Source: JAFDVL01 sp963794955 | Lineage (GTDB): Bacteria > Acidobacteriota > Blastocatellia > RBC074 | DNA length: 64,000 nucleotides | Direction: 5' to 3' | NCBI GenBank assembly: GCA_963794955.1 | Contig: CAWCGF010000004.1 | Coordinates: 93,555-157,554, forward strand | The notes under the pieces: generated by a model | Told to the model about the DNA's origin: nothing | Database searches by the model: none | Seen by the model: the letters and a program-made list of their open reading frames with translations, nothing else | Program-made: the position numbers and the translations under genes | In this document: in pieces, positions 35,557 through 44,356 of the stretch | Layout of the letters: every line of letters starts with the position of its first letter | How positions within the stretch are numbered: the first letter of the stretch is position 1

Positions 35557-36126
35557 ATGGCAAAACCAACAAAATTCGCGCACGTCGTCTATCAAACCCG
35601 ACGCTTCGAGGAAATGCTGCACTGGTATCAATCCGTCTTCGAGGCAACCGTAGTCTATCAAAATCCAGCCCTCGCCTTTCTCACCTATGATGACGAACAT
35701 CATCGGTTCGCGTTTATTAATCTGTCGGTCTTCAAACCTGACGCAGCAGACACAGGCGCGCGCGGCGATGTTGGCGTCAATCACACGGCGTATACCTACG
35801 CGCATCTGGGCGACCTGCTCGACACTTACGCGCGGCTCAAGCACGCGGGCCTCACACCCTATTGGCCGATTCATCACGGGGTGACGCTTTCACTGTATTA
35901 TCAGGACCCGGACGGCAATCGCCTGGAGTTTCAGGTAGACGCCTGTCCGGTCGAAGAGGCCAATGCGTATATGCGCAGCAACGCTTTTGCCGCGAACCCC
36001 GTCGGGGTCGAGATTGACCCGGAAGCATTGCTCGCACAGTACCGCAGTGGCGTGCCGGTGGAACAACTACTTATCAAACCGGAAGGGGCAATGTCGCCCA
36101 TCCCAGCCGAACACGGCTTGTCCTGA
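35557..36126 (+). CDS. VOC family protein, copy 2
   Basis: The 189-residue product differs from the protein at 22996 at only a few positions (G to A and I to V in the middle, R to Q in YYQDPDGNRLEF, D to N, and the last two residues). DNA identity is high throughout, but changes cluster around 35880-35910 (ACGGGGTGACGCTTTCACTG versus the copy-1 version), which suggests divergence or gene conversion in a short tract. Fold and candidate metal ligands are as in copy 1. The APC permease starts 26 bp downstream. There are no transposase genes next to either copy. Confidence 0.88.
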   Translation: MAKPTKFAHVVYQTRRFEEMLHWYQSVFEATVVYQNPALAFLTYDDEHHRFAFINLSVFKPDAADTGARGDVGVNHTAYTYAHLGDLLDTYARLKHAGLTPYWPIHHGVTLSLYYQDPDGNRLEFQVDACPVEEANAYMRSNAFAANPVGVEIDPEALLAQYRSGVPVEQLLIKPEGAMSPIPAEHGLS

Positions 36127-36151
36127 TTCTCAGGTATCAACTCTCACCCTT

Positions 36152-37468
36152 ATGAAACAGACAACACAGTTGGTGCGCGGGATCGGTCGGGGGGATTTCG
36201 TCGCCCTGACCATCAACGCCATCATTGGGGCCGGCATCTTTGGCCTCCCGTCCAAAATCTATGGTTTGACGGGTGCCTGGAGTTTGCTCGCTTACCTGGT
36301 CTGCGCCTTGATCATTGTCCTCATGATCCTCTGTTTCGCCGAAGTGGGCAGCCGCTTCGATGAGACCGGGGGGCCATATCTGTACGCGCGGCAGGCCTTC
36401 GGGCCGGTCATCGGCTTTGAAATCGGATGGCTAAGCTGGCTGGCGCGACTGACGGCATTTGCGGCGCTCTGCAATCTGCTGATCGGCTATCTCGGTTTCT
36501 TCTGGCCTGCCGTCGCGGTGGGATGGACGCGGGCGGCAGTCATCACCGCAGTTGTCATTGCACTGATCATCGTCAACGTCATCGGCGTGCGCGAGGCGGC
36601 GCTCGCCAGCAACCTTTTCACTATTGGCAAGCTCGCACCGCTGTTGTTGTTTATTATCGCAGGCTTGTTCTTCCTCAGCCCGCAGCAATTCGCTGCGCCC
36701 GCAGCACCGAGTTATGGTGATTTTTCGACGGCAGTGTTGTTGCTGGTCTTTGCCTTCACTGGCTTTGAGATGGCGCTTATCCCCGCCGGCGAAATCCGCG
36801 ATCCGCAGCGGCACATCGCGTTTGGCTTGCTGACAGCAATCAGTGTTGTGGTGCTGGTGTATCTGCTGATTCAGGTCGTCTGCATCGGTACGCTGCCGGG
36901 GCTGGCGAGTTCCGAGCGACCGCTGGTAGATGCGGGCAGGCGCTTTCTGGGTACGGCAGGCGCTTCGATCATTACAGTAGGCGCACTGATTTCTGTGGGC
37001 GGCACACTAAACACAATTATGCTGGCCGGGCCGCGACTGTTATTTGCGATGGCGGAGCAAGGACAGCTTCCGCGCATGCTGGCGACGACGCATCCGCGCT
37101 TTCGTACGCCGCACATTGCGATTCTGCTTTCAGCGGTGATTATGCTGGCGCTGACATTGCAGGGCACGTTCATTTCTGCTCTCACGATCAGCACGGTGAT
37201 TCGGCTGCTGACCTACGGAGCGACGTGTTTGGCGCTGCCTGTGTTGCGACGCCAAAGGGGAACTGCACCCTTTCGTGCGCCTGCGGGTATGGTGGTGGCC
37301 GTCGTGGCGACGGCGCTTTCCGGGTGGTTGCTCTCCAACAGTTCGTGGTATGACGCGCTGGCAGCAGGTCTGGCAGCAGTGTTGGGATTGTTGATCTACT
37401 TTGCCTACCGCCTGATAAAGAAGCTCCCCCGCGCTGCCAGCAAATCCGATTCGGCCCACACCTCGTAG
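36152..37468 (+). CDS. APC-superfamily amino acid permease
   Basis: The 438-residue protein has about 12 hydrophobic segments and begins with the APC signature FVALTINAIIGAGIFGLPSK (helix 1, with the unwound G-A-G-I-F substrate site). FAEVGSRFDETGGPYLYARQ follows in helix 3. FAFTGFEMALIPAGEIRDPQ is the helix 6-7 block. It should be a secondary amino acid or polyamine transporter of the cytoplasmic membrane. The ATG at 36152 lies shortly after VOC copy 2. An amidohydrolase of the M20 family follows after a palindromic repeat, so uptake and hydrolysis of an amide could be linked. Confidence 0.9.
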   Translation: MKQTTQLVRGIGRGDFVALTINAIIGAGIFGLPSKIYGLTGAWSLLAYLVCALIIVLMILCFAEVGSRFDETGGPYLYARQAFGPVIGFEIGWLSWLARLTAFAALCNLLIGYLGFFWPAVAVGWTRAAVITAVVIALIIVNVIGVREAALASNLFTIGKLAPLLLFIIAGLFFLSPQQFAAPAAPSYGDFSTAVLLLVFAFTGFEMALIPAGEIRDPQRHIAFGLLTAISVVVLVYLLIQVVCIGTLPGLASSERPLVDAGRRFLGTAGASIITVGALISVGGTLNTIMLAGPRLLFAMAEQGQLPRMLATTHPRFRTPHIAILLSAVIMLALTLQGTFISALTISTVIRLLTYGATCLALPVLRRQRGTAPFRAPAGMVVAVVATALSGWLLSNSSWYDALAAGLAAVLGLLIYFAYRLIKKLPRAASKSDSAHTS

Positions 37469-37482
37469 CGTTGGCCAAAAGT

Positions 37483-37552
37483 GTTAGCGTACCAGCCTTA
37501 GATTGGTCTTCGCCGGACGAGCGCAAAGCCCAGCTAAAGCTGGTATGCTAAC
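37483..37552. repeat. Nested palindromic repeat (19-bp arms)
   Basis: GTTAGCGTACCAGCCTTAG (37483-37501) pairs with CTAAAGCTGGTATGCTAAC (37534-37552) with two mismatches. The right arm also contains CCAGCTAAAGCTGG, itself a palindrome. The architecture matches the elements at 20379 and 27186. Confidence 0.7.
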
Positions 37553-37594
37553 AATTCTTATCCAAGCTTCTACTCATCCAAAAAGGAAACATTT

Positions 37595-38896
37595 ATGAAT
37601 CGTCGAGACTTCAATTTGCACCTACTGGCAGCTGTGCCTGCCCTCGCCTTGCCAGCGCAACCATCACAACTGCGTGTCAATGGCCAACGCGTCAATCAAC
37701 ACTTGTCTGAACTCGCGCAAATTGGCAGAACACCCGAAGGCGGCACACAGCGCGTCGCTTATACCGAGACTGATCTGCAAGGCCGCGAGTATGCGATGAA
37801 GCTGATGCGCGAGGCGAAGCTGGATAGCAGTATTGACGTGGCAGGCAACATTGTCGGGCGTCGCGCCGGTAGCAATCCTGCCTTGAAGCCATTGATGATC
37901 GGATCGCATATTGACTCTGTGCCTGCGGGCGGCAGTTATGACGGACAGGTCGGTTCGATGGGCGCAATCGAGGTCGCGCAAACGCTCACCGAAAATAACC
38001 TCCGTTTGCAGCACCCGCTGGAAGTCGTCCTGTTTCAAAATGAAGAAGGTGGCACCGTCGGCAGTGCGGCGCTCGCGCGCCTGCTGACGGAAAAAGACCT
38101 GAGTGTCATCACCAACAGCAAGAAGACGATCCGCGAGGGCATCAAATTCATCGGCGGCGATCCCGACAAACTGGCCAGTGCCGTGCGCAAGAAAGGCGAC
38201 CTGGCAGGCTATCTGGAATTGCATATCGAACAAGGCGGCAGCTTGCATCAGGAGAAGATCAACATCGGCGTGGTTGAAGGCATTGTTGGCGTTTACTGGT
38301 GGGAGGTGACGGTTGATGGGGTAGCCAATCACGCTGGCACGACGCCAATGAATCAGCGGCACGACGCGTTGCTGGCGGCGGCAAAATACATTGATGCGGT
38401 CAACCGCATTGTCACTGCAATTCCGGGCCGGCAGGTGGGAACTGTCGGCAAGCTCCAGGCCTTCCCCGGCGCGTTTAATATCGTACCCGGCAAAGTCACG
38501 ACCAGTTTGGGCTTGCGCGATCTGGATGCGGCAAAAGTGCAAATGATCTTCGCGAAGATTCAAGCCGAAGTGCGCCAGATTGAAACGGCTACGGGGACGA
38601 AGTTTGATTTCAAACAGGTCACCTCGTCCCAGCCCGCGCCCACCGATGCGCGTTTCCGCCGCGCCATTGATGAGTCAGCGCAGCAATTGGGCTTCACCAC
38701 CAAGCTGCTGCCGAGTGGCGCAGGACACGATGCGCAGGAGATTGCGCACCTCTGTCCCATCGGTATGATCTTCGTTCCCAGCCGCGATGGCATTAGCCAC
38801 AGTCCGCGCGAATTTTCTTCGCCGCAAGACATTACAAATGGCGCAAATGTGCTGCTGCACGCGTTGCTGAAACTGGATGGGATGAAGTTAAAATGA
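37595..38896 (+). CDS. Exported M20-family Zn-dependent amidohydrolase (N-carbamoyl amino acid hydrolase/allantoate amidohydrolase type)
   Basis: The 433-residue protein starts with a Tat-like signal (MNRRDFNLHLLAAVPALALP). Metal ligands appear in family order: IGSHIDSVPAGGSYDGQ (His and Asp, about 108-122), FQNEEGG (about 148), LELHIEQGG (about 206) and SGAGHDAQEIA near the end. ANHAGTTPMNQRHDALLAA is the dimerisation-domain signature of the hydantoinase/carbamoylase subgroup. It cleaves C-N bonds in N-carbamoyl amino acids, allantoate or ureido compounds. Export is unusual for this group. The upstream APC permease may import the released amino acid. Confidence 0.88.
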   Translation: MNRRDFNLHLLAAVPALALPAQPSQLRVNGQRVNQHLSELAQIGRTPEGGTQRVAYTETDLQGREYAMKLMREAKLDSSIDVAGNIVGRRAGSNPALKPLMIGSHIDSVPAGGSYDGQVGSMGAIEVAQTLTENNLRLQHPLEVVLFQNEEGGTVGSAALARLLTEKDLSVITNSKKTIREGIKFIGGDPDKLASAVRKKGDLAGYLELHIEQGGSLHQEKINIGVVEGIVGVYWWEVTVDGVANHAGTTPMNQRHDALLAAAKYIDAVNRIVTAIPGRQVGTVGKLQAFPGAFNIVPGKVTTSLGLRDLDAAKVQMIFAKIQAEVRQIETATGTKFDFKQVTSSQPAPTDARFRRAIDESAQQLGFTTKLLPSGAGHDAQEIAHLCPIGMIFVPSRDGISHSPREFSSPQDITNGANVLLHALLKLDGMKLK

Positions 38897-38983
38897 GTGC
38901 CGTCAGCCGACGGCATAGTTATTGCACTAATAAAATATAAGTGCATGCAATCGAAACAACAATCAACCAAGAGGAGAGCAAGA

Positions 38984-39475
38984 ATGGAAAACACAAGACA
39001 AGAAGCAATCAACAAATTAAAGGATTTAATTGAAGGCATTGATTTTGCCATGCTAACAACCGTGAGCGGCAAGCAACTGCGTTCTCGCCCCATGTCCACC
39101 CAGCAATTTCAGGAAAATGGCGAAATCTGGTTTTTCACGAGCGATGAAACCCACAAGGTGGAGGAAATTCAACAGGACAACCGGGTCAATGTGGCGTACT
39201 CCAAGCCGAGCGATAATGCCTACGTGTCCGTTTCGGGCACTGCAACATTAGTAAAAGACCGGGCAAAGATTGAGGAATTATGGAATCCGATTCTCAAAGC
39301 GTGGTTTCCGAAAGGGCTGGAAGACCCGCATTTGGCTCTCCTGAAAATTTCAGTGGAAGATGCTGAATATTGGGATTCACCAAACTCAACCGTTGTTCAG
39401 CTCGTCGGTTTTGTAAAAGCGTTAGTAAGTGGGGAACAAGCAGATGGTGGCGAGCATGGAAAGGTCAGTTTTTAA
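38984..39475 (+). CDS. Pyridoxamine-phosphate-oxidase-like flavin-binding protein (general stress protein 26 type)
   Basis: The 163-residue protein has a split-barrel pattern: FAMLTTVSGKQLRSRPMSTQ (FMN phosphate site), then GEIWFFTSDETHKVEEIQQ and NRVNVAYSKPSDNAYVSVSG. This is the GS26/PNPOx-like family, which binds FMN or F420 and is often stress-induced. True PNPOx residues for pyridoxal chemistry are not evident. The ATG at 38984 follows GAGGAG. GC content drops here relative to the M20 gene, and the low-GC, A-rich style continues into the next gene. Confidence 0.88.
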   Translation: MENTRQEAINKLKDLIEGIDFAMLTTVSGKQLRSRPMSTQQFQENGEIWFFTSDETHKVEEIQQDNRVNVAYSKPSDNAYVSVSGTATLVKDRAKIEELWNPILKAWFPKGLEDPHLALLKISVEDAEYWDSPNSTVVQLVGFVKALVSGEQADGGEHGKVSF

Positions 39476-39557
39476 CTTTTCCTGAGATTTGCACTTTAGG
39501 TGAGAACAACAGACAAATGAGGTAATGAGTAGAATTACTAAAAAGCGAAGATAAATT

Positions 39558-40325
39558 ATGACGACAACTAAATTATTCGATCTTTCAGGGAATGTAGCTT
39601 TAGTAACCGGCGGCAATGGCGGCATCGGTCGCAGCATTGCGCTTGGTCTGGCGGAAGCCGGAGCTTCGGTGGCGATCTTCGGACGCAACGAAGAAAAAAA
39701 CCAAAAGACGCTTGCCGAATTAAAAGACACCGACGTTCCGGCAATGGCGTTGCAGGTTGACCTCACAAATCGTTCAGAATTAGAGCCGGCAATAAACAAA
39801 GTCGCAAGCGAACTGGGCAGTATCAATATTCTCGTTAACAACGCGGGCATCGTGTCTTTGAGCGGCGGAGTTTTAAATGAAACGGAAGCCGATTGGGACG
39901 GCGTGATTGAAACGCAGCTCAACGCCGTCTTTTTGCTCTCGAAACTCGCGGCAAAAACAATGGTCGAGAACAAGCGCGGCAAGATCATCAACGTCGGCAG
40001 TATGTATTCGTTTTTCGGCTCCGGTTTGATTCCTTCATACAGCGCGGCGAAAGGCGCGGTCATTCAGTTGACCAAATCAATGGCGATCGAGCTGGCACCA
40101 CATAACATTCAAGTCAATGCGATCGCTCCCGGATGGTTTGAAACCGATATGACCGCGCCGGTCAAAACGATGCCGCTCAACGATGAAATTATTTCAAGAA
40201 CGCCTGCCGGTCGTTGGGGACAAACCGAAGAACTAGCTGGAACAGTCGTCTATCTGGCTTCCAAAGCATCGGATTTTGTCACCGGCGAAACCATTCGCGT
40301 AGATGGCGGCTACGCTATCCGATAA
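39558..40325 (+). CDS. SDR family oxidoreductase (gluconate 5-dehydrogenase/KduD-like)
   Basis: The 255-residue SDR has VTGGNGGIGRSIA (residues about 17-29), LVNNAGIVS (about 92), a catalytic Ser in INVGSMYSFFG (about 146) and YSAAKGAV with Tyr and Lys (about 160). The APGWFETDMTAP and ITGE/IRVDGGYAIR-like ending are typical of sugar-acid dehydrogenases. An Arg in FGRNEEKN after strand 2 suggests NADP(H). It may act on gluconate-type sugar acids, but the substrate is not certain. Codon use resembles the PNPOx-like and following permease genes more than the surrounding genome. Confidence 0.9.
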   Translation: MTTTKLFDLSGNVALVTGGNGGIGRSIALGLAEAGASVAIFGRNEEKNQKTLAELKDTDVPAMALQVDLTNRSELEPAINKVASELGSINILVNNAGIVSLSGGVLNETEADWDGVIETQLNAVFLLSKLAAKTMVENKRGKIINVGSMYSFFGSGLIPSYSAAKGAVIQLTKSMAIELAPHNIQVNAIAPGWFETDMTAPVKTMPLNDEIISRTPAGRWGQTEELAGTVVYLASKASDFVTGETIRVDGGYAIR

Positions 40326-40335
40326 CAATTTAATC

Positions 40336-40464
40336 AACGTGAGTTCGATGTAAGGAATCCATCATAAGGGTTTCTGAAATCAATTTCCGATTAGTGTCTG
40401 ACGGATGCTAAGCAAAACCAGCTAAGCCGTTGAGAATGAAGAATCCTTACATCGAACTCACGTT
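40336..40464. repeat. Inverted repeat with 21-bp perfect arms
   Basis: AACGTGAGTTCGATGTAAGGA (40336-40356) recurs exactly inverted at 40444-40464, with an 87-nt spacer. The spacer holds no ORF. The element resembles a small non-autonomous mobile element or the ends of a deleted IS. It separates the SDR and permease genes. Confidence 0.75.
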
Positions 40465-40482
40465 AATCAGGATAAAAGACTA

Positions 40483-41832
40483 ATGAAAGCAGTCGAAAAA
40501 TTAATCGAAACGCCCACGGCGCGGCGCGGAAAATTACTGAAAATTCTCGGCGTCGGTTTCGGCTTGGCGGTCGGCATCGGCGCGACGGTCGGGGTTGGAA
40601 TTTTGCGAAATCCCGGCGGTGTCGCGGCGCAGCTCGGCACGCCGTGGTTGATTATGACGGCGTGGCTGCTCGGCGGCGTTTTTTGTCTGTTGGGAGCGAA
40701 TCATCTGACCGAACTGGCGACGATGATTCCGAAAGCGGGCGGATTTTACGTTTATGCCGAAAGAGCTTTCGGACGCTACGGCGGTTTCGTCGTCGGGTGG
40801 AGCAGTTGGCTCAACGACACTTTGGGACTTTCCTTTGTCAGCGTCGTTTTCGGCGAATACGCCGCTCAACTTTTCGCGCCTGATCTTTACGGCGGCAGAA
40901 TAATTTTCAGCGTTTCGATTCTGGTCATCATCACGACTTTGAATTTGATCGGAGTGCGTGCCGGAAGCGAAACTCAAAAGATAACGAGCTTTCTGAAAGC
41001 CGTCGCGCTCGTCGCGTTCGTCGCCGCCTGTTTCATCTTCGGCGGGCAGACTAATTTAGCGGAAGCGGCGCAAACCGTCGCCGCGCCAGTCTGCATTCGC
41101 ATCGTCGCTCGTCGCTTTCATTTTGGCTTTCCAACTCATTCTCGGAACTTACGACGGCTGGTATATGCCGATTTATTTTTCCGAAGAAGACACCAATCCG
41201 CAGCAAAATCTACCGCGCTCAATCTTCGGCGGCATCGCCGTTATCAGCGCCATTTACCTGCTCGTCAATCTCGCTTTGCTATACGTTTTGCCGATGTCGC
41301 AGCTTGCCGGTTCAAAATTTGCGGGCGGAGACGCGATGAGCCTGATTTTCGGCGCAAGCGGCGGTCAAATTTTATTGATTCTCGCGCTGCTTTCGATTAT
41401 CGCCATCATCAACGCTTTGATAATGGGAACTCCGCGCACGATGTTCGCTCTCGGACGCGAAGGACTTTTTATCAAGCAAGCCGCGCAGATCAATAAAGGC
41501 GGCACGCCCGTTGTCGCTATGCTCATCACGGCTTTGTGCGCCGTCGTCTTTTCGTCCGTCGGCACGTTCGAGATGCTGCTGGCAATCGGGCAGTTTTTCG
41601 CGCTCGTCATCGTGATTTTAATAATCGTTGCGTTTTTCAAACTGCGCCGCGTCGAACCCGACACGCCGCGCCCGTTTCGCGCCTGGTTTTACCCGTTCGC
41701 GCCCGCGCTGATGTTCGTTTTCGCGGTGCTTTTATTCTTCGGCTATATTTACGGCAATCCTTTCCCAAGCCTTTACGCGCTCGCGGTTTTAGCGTTGAGT
41801 TACCCGCTCTTTCTACTGGTAAAACAATCAAA
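40483..41832 (+). pseudogene. APC-family permease broken by a frameshift and an IS at its 3' end
   Basis: The first frame from ATG 40483 has VGIGATVGVGILRNPGGVAA and LLGANHLTELATMIPKAGGF, standard APC helices 1 and 2-3. At about 41095 the frame shifts. The next frame continues SLVAFILAFQLILGTYDGWY, EEDTNPQQNLPRSIFGGIAV and PRTMFALGREGLFIKQAAQ to LFLLVKQS, where the IS begins at 41833. Repaired, it would be about 450 residues and nearly complete. The shift falls in a GC-repetitive stretch (CGCATCGTCGCTCGTCGC), so slippage or sequencing error is possible. The original stop is lost at the IS boundary. Confidence 0.8.
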
Positions 41833-42782
41833 TGTGAATCAGGGGTGGAAAATGGCAGACAAGCAGGTCGAACGGGTAGAATGGTCGTACTATGGACATC
41901 CAACTCATTCAACTCTACGTGCTTGTCTGCACCGTGTACGATACGCGGCGTGCAACCTGTTTTCAACGTCTCAGTAACAATCCCGACACGGGCAAAATTA
42001 CCGATCAGGAGCTGATTACGAATCTATTGGTTCGGTCATCTGCAAGGACATTTTGAAAAGAAAGCGATTCATCGCTACGTGCAAGCCCATTGGTTGCATT
42101 ACTTTCCGAAGTTGCCCGGCGGATCAGACGTTTGTCGCGCGGCTCAATCAATTGGAGGCCAGTTTCCAAACCCTGGGCGCGTATCTGCAGGAGCAGTTGC
42201 CTGCGGTGCCGGCCCCGGAAGTGGATCAACTGCTCGATTCGTTGCCGCGTGATGCTCACCGCGCGGCGGGCACGCGTACACGGCGAAGGTGGCGCGCGAG
42301 ATCGCTCCGATGTCGGCTCTTGCGCGAGCAAGAAACAATATTTTCATGGCGTGCGGCTGCACACTGTGGCGCAGCGGCGGGCGGGCAAGTTGCCCTGTCC
42401 GCAACAGATTTGGGTGCGCGAAGGCTCGTGCCACGATGTGCGCAGTGTCAAAGAGCAGGAACTTGCCTTGCCCACGACGACCTTAATCGCCGATACGGCG
42501 TATGCCGATAGCGAGTTCCGGGCGCAGTTGGCGGCACAAGGAACGACCTTGCATACGCCCCGTAAAAAGCCCAAAGGCAAAGAGTTAAGCTTGTTGGAGA
42601 AGCACCATAATCGGTGTGTGAGCCGCTTGCGTCAACCGATTGAAGGGCTTTTCAATTGGTTCCATGTCAAAACGGGGATTCAAGATGCAGGGACGGTGCG
42701 CTCGGAGGACGCCCTTCTGGTGCATTGCTTCGGGAAGTTGGCCTTGGCCTACTTTCTCTTCGTTTTCTACCCCTGATTCACA
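41833..42782 (+). mobile_element. Decayed IS982-like insertion sequence, about 950 bp
   Basis: Terminal inverted repeats are TGTGAATCAGGGGTGGAAAA at 41833 and its reverse complement, with one mismatch, ending at 42782. The interior encodes one broken DDE transposase. The 950-bp size fits IS982 elements. No target-site duplication is visible: the left flank is the end of one permease and the right flank is the inside of a different one. A deletion therefore accompanied or followed insertion. Confidence 0.75.
41892..42776 (+). pseudogene. IS982-like transposase, several frameshifts
   Basis: Segments in different frames join into one family-like protein. It starts MDIQLIQLYVLVCTVYD, then KITDQELIT, IYWFGHLQGHFEKKAIHRY and WLHYFPKLPG, then QTFVARLNQLEASFQTLGAY. 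The catalytic region reads KKQYFHGVRLHTVAQRR and TLIADTAYADSEFRAQL, and the end is RLRQPIEGLFNWFHVKTGIQ with LVHCFGKLALAYFLF. The order and spacing are those of IS982 transposases. At least three frameshifts mean it cannot make an intact product. Confidence 0.75.
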
Positions 42783-43169
42783 TTACTCTTTGCGATGGCA
42801 CGGGATGGCTTGTAGCGGCTGGGTGAAATCGGGCAGAAGAGCTACATGCCAGTGTGGGCAATCGTTGTGCAGGGCGTGTGGTCGAGCGTGCTGGCGCTGT
42901 CAGGTACCTTCGACCAGATCACGACCTATGCGATCTTTGCGATGGGGCTTTTCTATGGCGTAATGGTGAGTGCGGTCTTCGCCCTGCGCCGCACCATGCC
43001 CAAAGCTGAATGGCCTTACAAAACATGAGGCGATCCGTTTGTGCCGTTGCTTTTCACCCTGATTGCGGCTGAATACGATCCTGACAGCCCCATCGAATCA
43101 GTGCTTGGGTTGGGATTGGTGGCGCTTGGCCTGCCGCTTTGCTTTTACTTTAAGCAATCACCTGCATAA
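42783..43169 (+). pseudogene. 3' fragment of a second APC permease with two in-frame stops
   Basis: Immediately after the IS one frame reads LLFAMARDGL, a TAG, then LGEIGQKSYMPVWAIVVQG and TFDQITTYAIFAMGLFYGV. It continues to PYKT, a TGA where family members have Trp, then DPFVPLLFTLIAA and GLGLVALGLPLCFYFKQ, and stops at 43169. This is the last third of an amino acid permease unrelated in sequence to the permease left of the IS. It has lost its 5' end and is non-functional. Confidence 0.8.
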
Positions 43170-43178
43170 AACTGCGGC

Positions 43179-43547
43179 TCAAGACTTCCAGGCGGCGAGT
43201 CCCAGACAAAGCCAGCCGACCAGAAAAGCGGCCCCACCCAGCGGCGTGACAGCGCCCAACCACCGCATTCCGCTTAACGTTAGTAGGTACAGACTACCGG
43301 AAAAAAGGATCGTACCCAGAATGAAGCACCACCCGCTAATAGAGGCCAGCGAAGAGGATTGCTTTGTCATTATCCCGGCCACCGCCATGAGTCCGAATGC
43401 GTGATACATCTGGTAGCGCACTGCCACTTCAAAGGTGGCCAGCATCTCCGGCGTCAGACGGCCTTTCAAACCATGCGCGCCGAACGCTCCTGCCGCGACA
43501 CCGATGAAAGCAGAAAAAGTCCCGATCAGAAAAAATATCCGTTCCAT
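43179..43547 (-). CDS. DUF423 family small membrane protein
   Basis: The 122-residue protein has four hydrophobic helices and the DUF423 (YgdD/TMEM256-like) pattern: FFLIGTFSAFIGVAAGAFGA followed by HGLKGRLTPEMLATFEVAVR, YQMYHAFGLM and LFSGSLYLLTLSGMRWLG with AVTPLGGAAFLVGWLCL. The family's function is unknown. The ATG at 43547 gives the normal N-terminus. It converges on the permease fragment, with 9 bp between the two stops. Confidence 0.9.
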   Translation of the reverse strand: MERIFFLIGTFSAFIGVAAGAFGAHGLKGRLTPEMLATFEVAVRYQMYHAFGLMAVAGIMTKQSSSLASISGWCFILGTILFSGSLYLLTLSGMRWLGAVTPLGGAAFLVGWLCLGLAAWKS

Positions 43548-43584
43548 AATTGGGTCACTAATTAACGCCGCCTCGTGATCTTTG

Positions 43585-43737
43585 TCAATCGCGCGGGGTA
43601 ATGCCAAAGTTTTTGACTTCAATCGTTTTGCTGCCTTTGTAACGCACTCTTGCAGCAGGGATCAGAGTTCCTTCCCCTTTGCCATTGTCGTCTAACTTAA
43701 TTTCATCGCGCTTAAGCTTGAACTCTGAACGCCCGTT
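43585..43737 (-). pseudogene. C-terminal coding remnant between oxygenase and DUF423 genes
   Basis: A frame without any start codon runs from 43737 to a TGA at 43585 and reads NGRSEFKLKRDEIKLDDNGK, GEGTLIPAARVRYKGSKTIE, then VKNFGITPRD. The composition is protein-like. It probably is the end of a lost gene. No family was recognised. Confidence 0.35.
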
Positions 43738-43738
43738 T

Positions 43739-44353
43739 TTAGGGTATCAATTTACTTTCAAGTGAACGTCGCTTGAACCAGCCGGTGAGACTAAAACGTT
43801 CGCGCGTCGCAGGCAAGACCTCGTGATAAATAGTGTCGCTGCGAAAGAGTACAAACGTTCCGGCGTGCGGATAAATATCAATGTGCTGCTCCCCCTCATA
43901 CAATCGCAACGCGCCGCCATCGGCCTCGTCCCAGGTTGGATTCAGATACAACGAACACGAGATGAGGCGCTCATCTGCCGTGCTGAAGCGGTCGAGATGC
44001 TTTTGATAAAACGCACCCGGCGGATACACAGCATAGTGTGCTTCCAATTGCTGCACACCGACAAACAGTTGCGCATTGAGTTCCTGCCGCAACGTTTCCA
44101 TCGCCGTTCGATATGCTGTTTGCGGTGCAGATAAGTTTGCTTCGTCAAGCCATAAAATGTGATCGCGGCGAATGTCGGCGCGGACTTGCAACGCGGCGGC
44201 GCGCCCGACGCCAGCGGCTTTGAACGCTGCGCCCGTCCACCGCGAGTTTGCCTCATGTGCGAGCGCCGCGATGGTGGATGGCGCGAGTAAGTTTGGGGTG
44301 ACAGCCCAGCCCTGTTCGGCGAGATAGTCAAGGAGAGGCGAAGAGTTTTTCAT
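43739..44353 (-). CDS. 2OG-Fe(II) oxygenase (prolyl-4-hydroxylase/SM-20-like)
   Basis: The 204-residue protein has the double-stranded beta-helix iron motif. H-x-D lies in FYQKHLDRF (about residues 115-123), the distal His in IYHEVLPA (about 184), and the 2-oxoglutarate Arg in RERFSLTGWFKRR. YLNPTWDEADGGALRLY is the family block between strands. Such enzymes hydroxylate protein side chains or small molecules in the cytoplasm. It starts 3 bp after the stop of the ankyrin gene, so the two are an operon and the ankyrin protein might be a partner or substrate, since ankyrin repeats are hydroxylated by some 2OG oxygenases. Confidence 0.88.
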   Translation of the reverse strand: MKNSSPLLDYLAEQGWAVTPNLLAPSTIAALAHEANSRWTGAAFKAAGVGRAAALQVRADIRRDHILWLDEANLSAPQTAYRTAMETLRQELNAQLFVGVQQLEAHYAVYPPGAFYQKHLDRFSTADERLISCSLYLNPTWDEADGGALRLYEGEQHIDIYPHAGTFVLFRSDTIYHEVLPATRERFSLTGWFKRRSLESKLIP

Positions 44354-44356
44354 GAT

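Noticed and set aside
43023..43028. TGA in the second permease fragment as selenocysteine
   Set aside because: It replaces a conserved Trp, there is also a TAG in the same fragment and the 5' end is missing, so it is decay.
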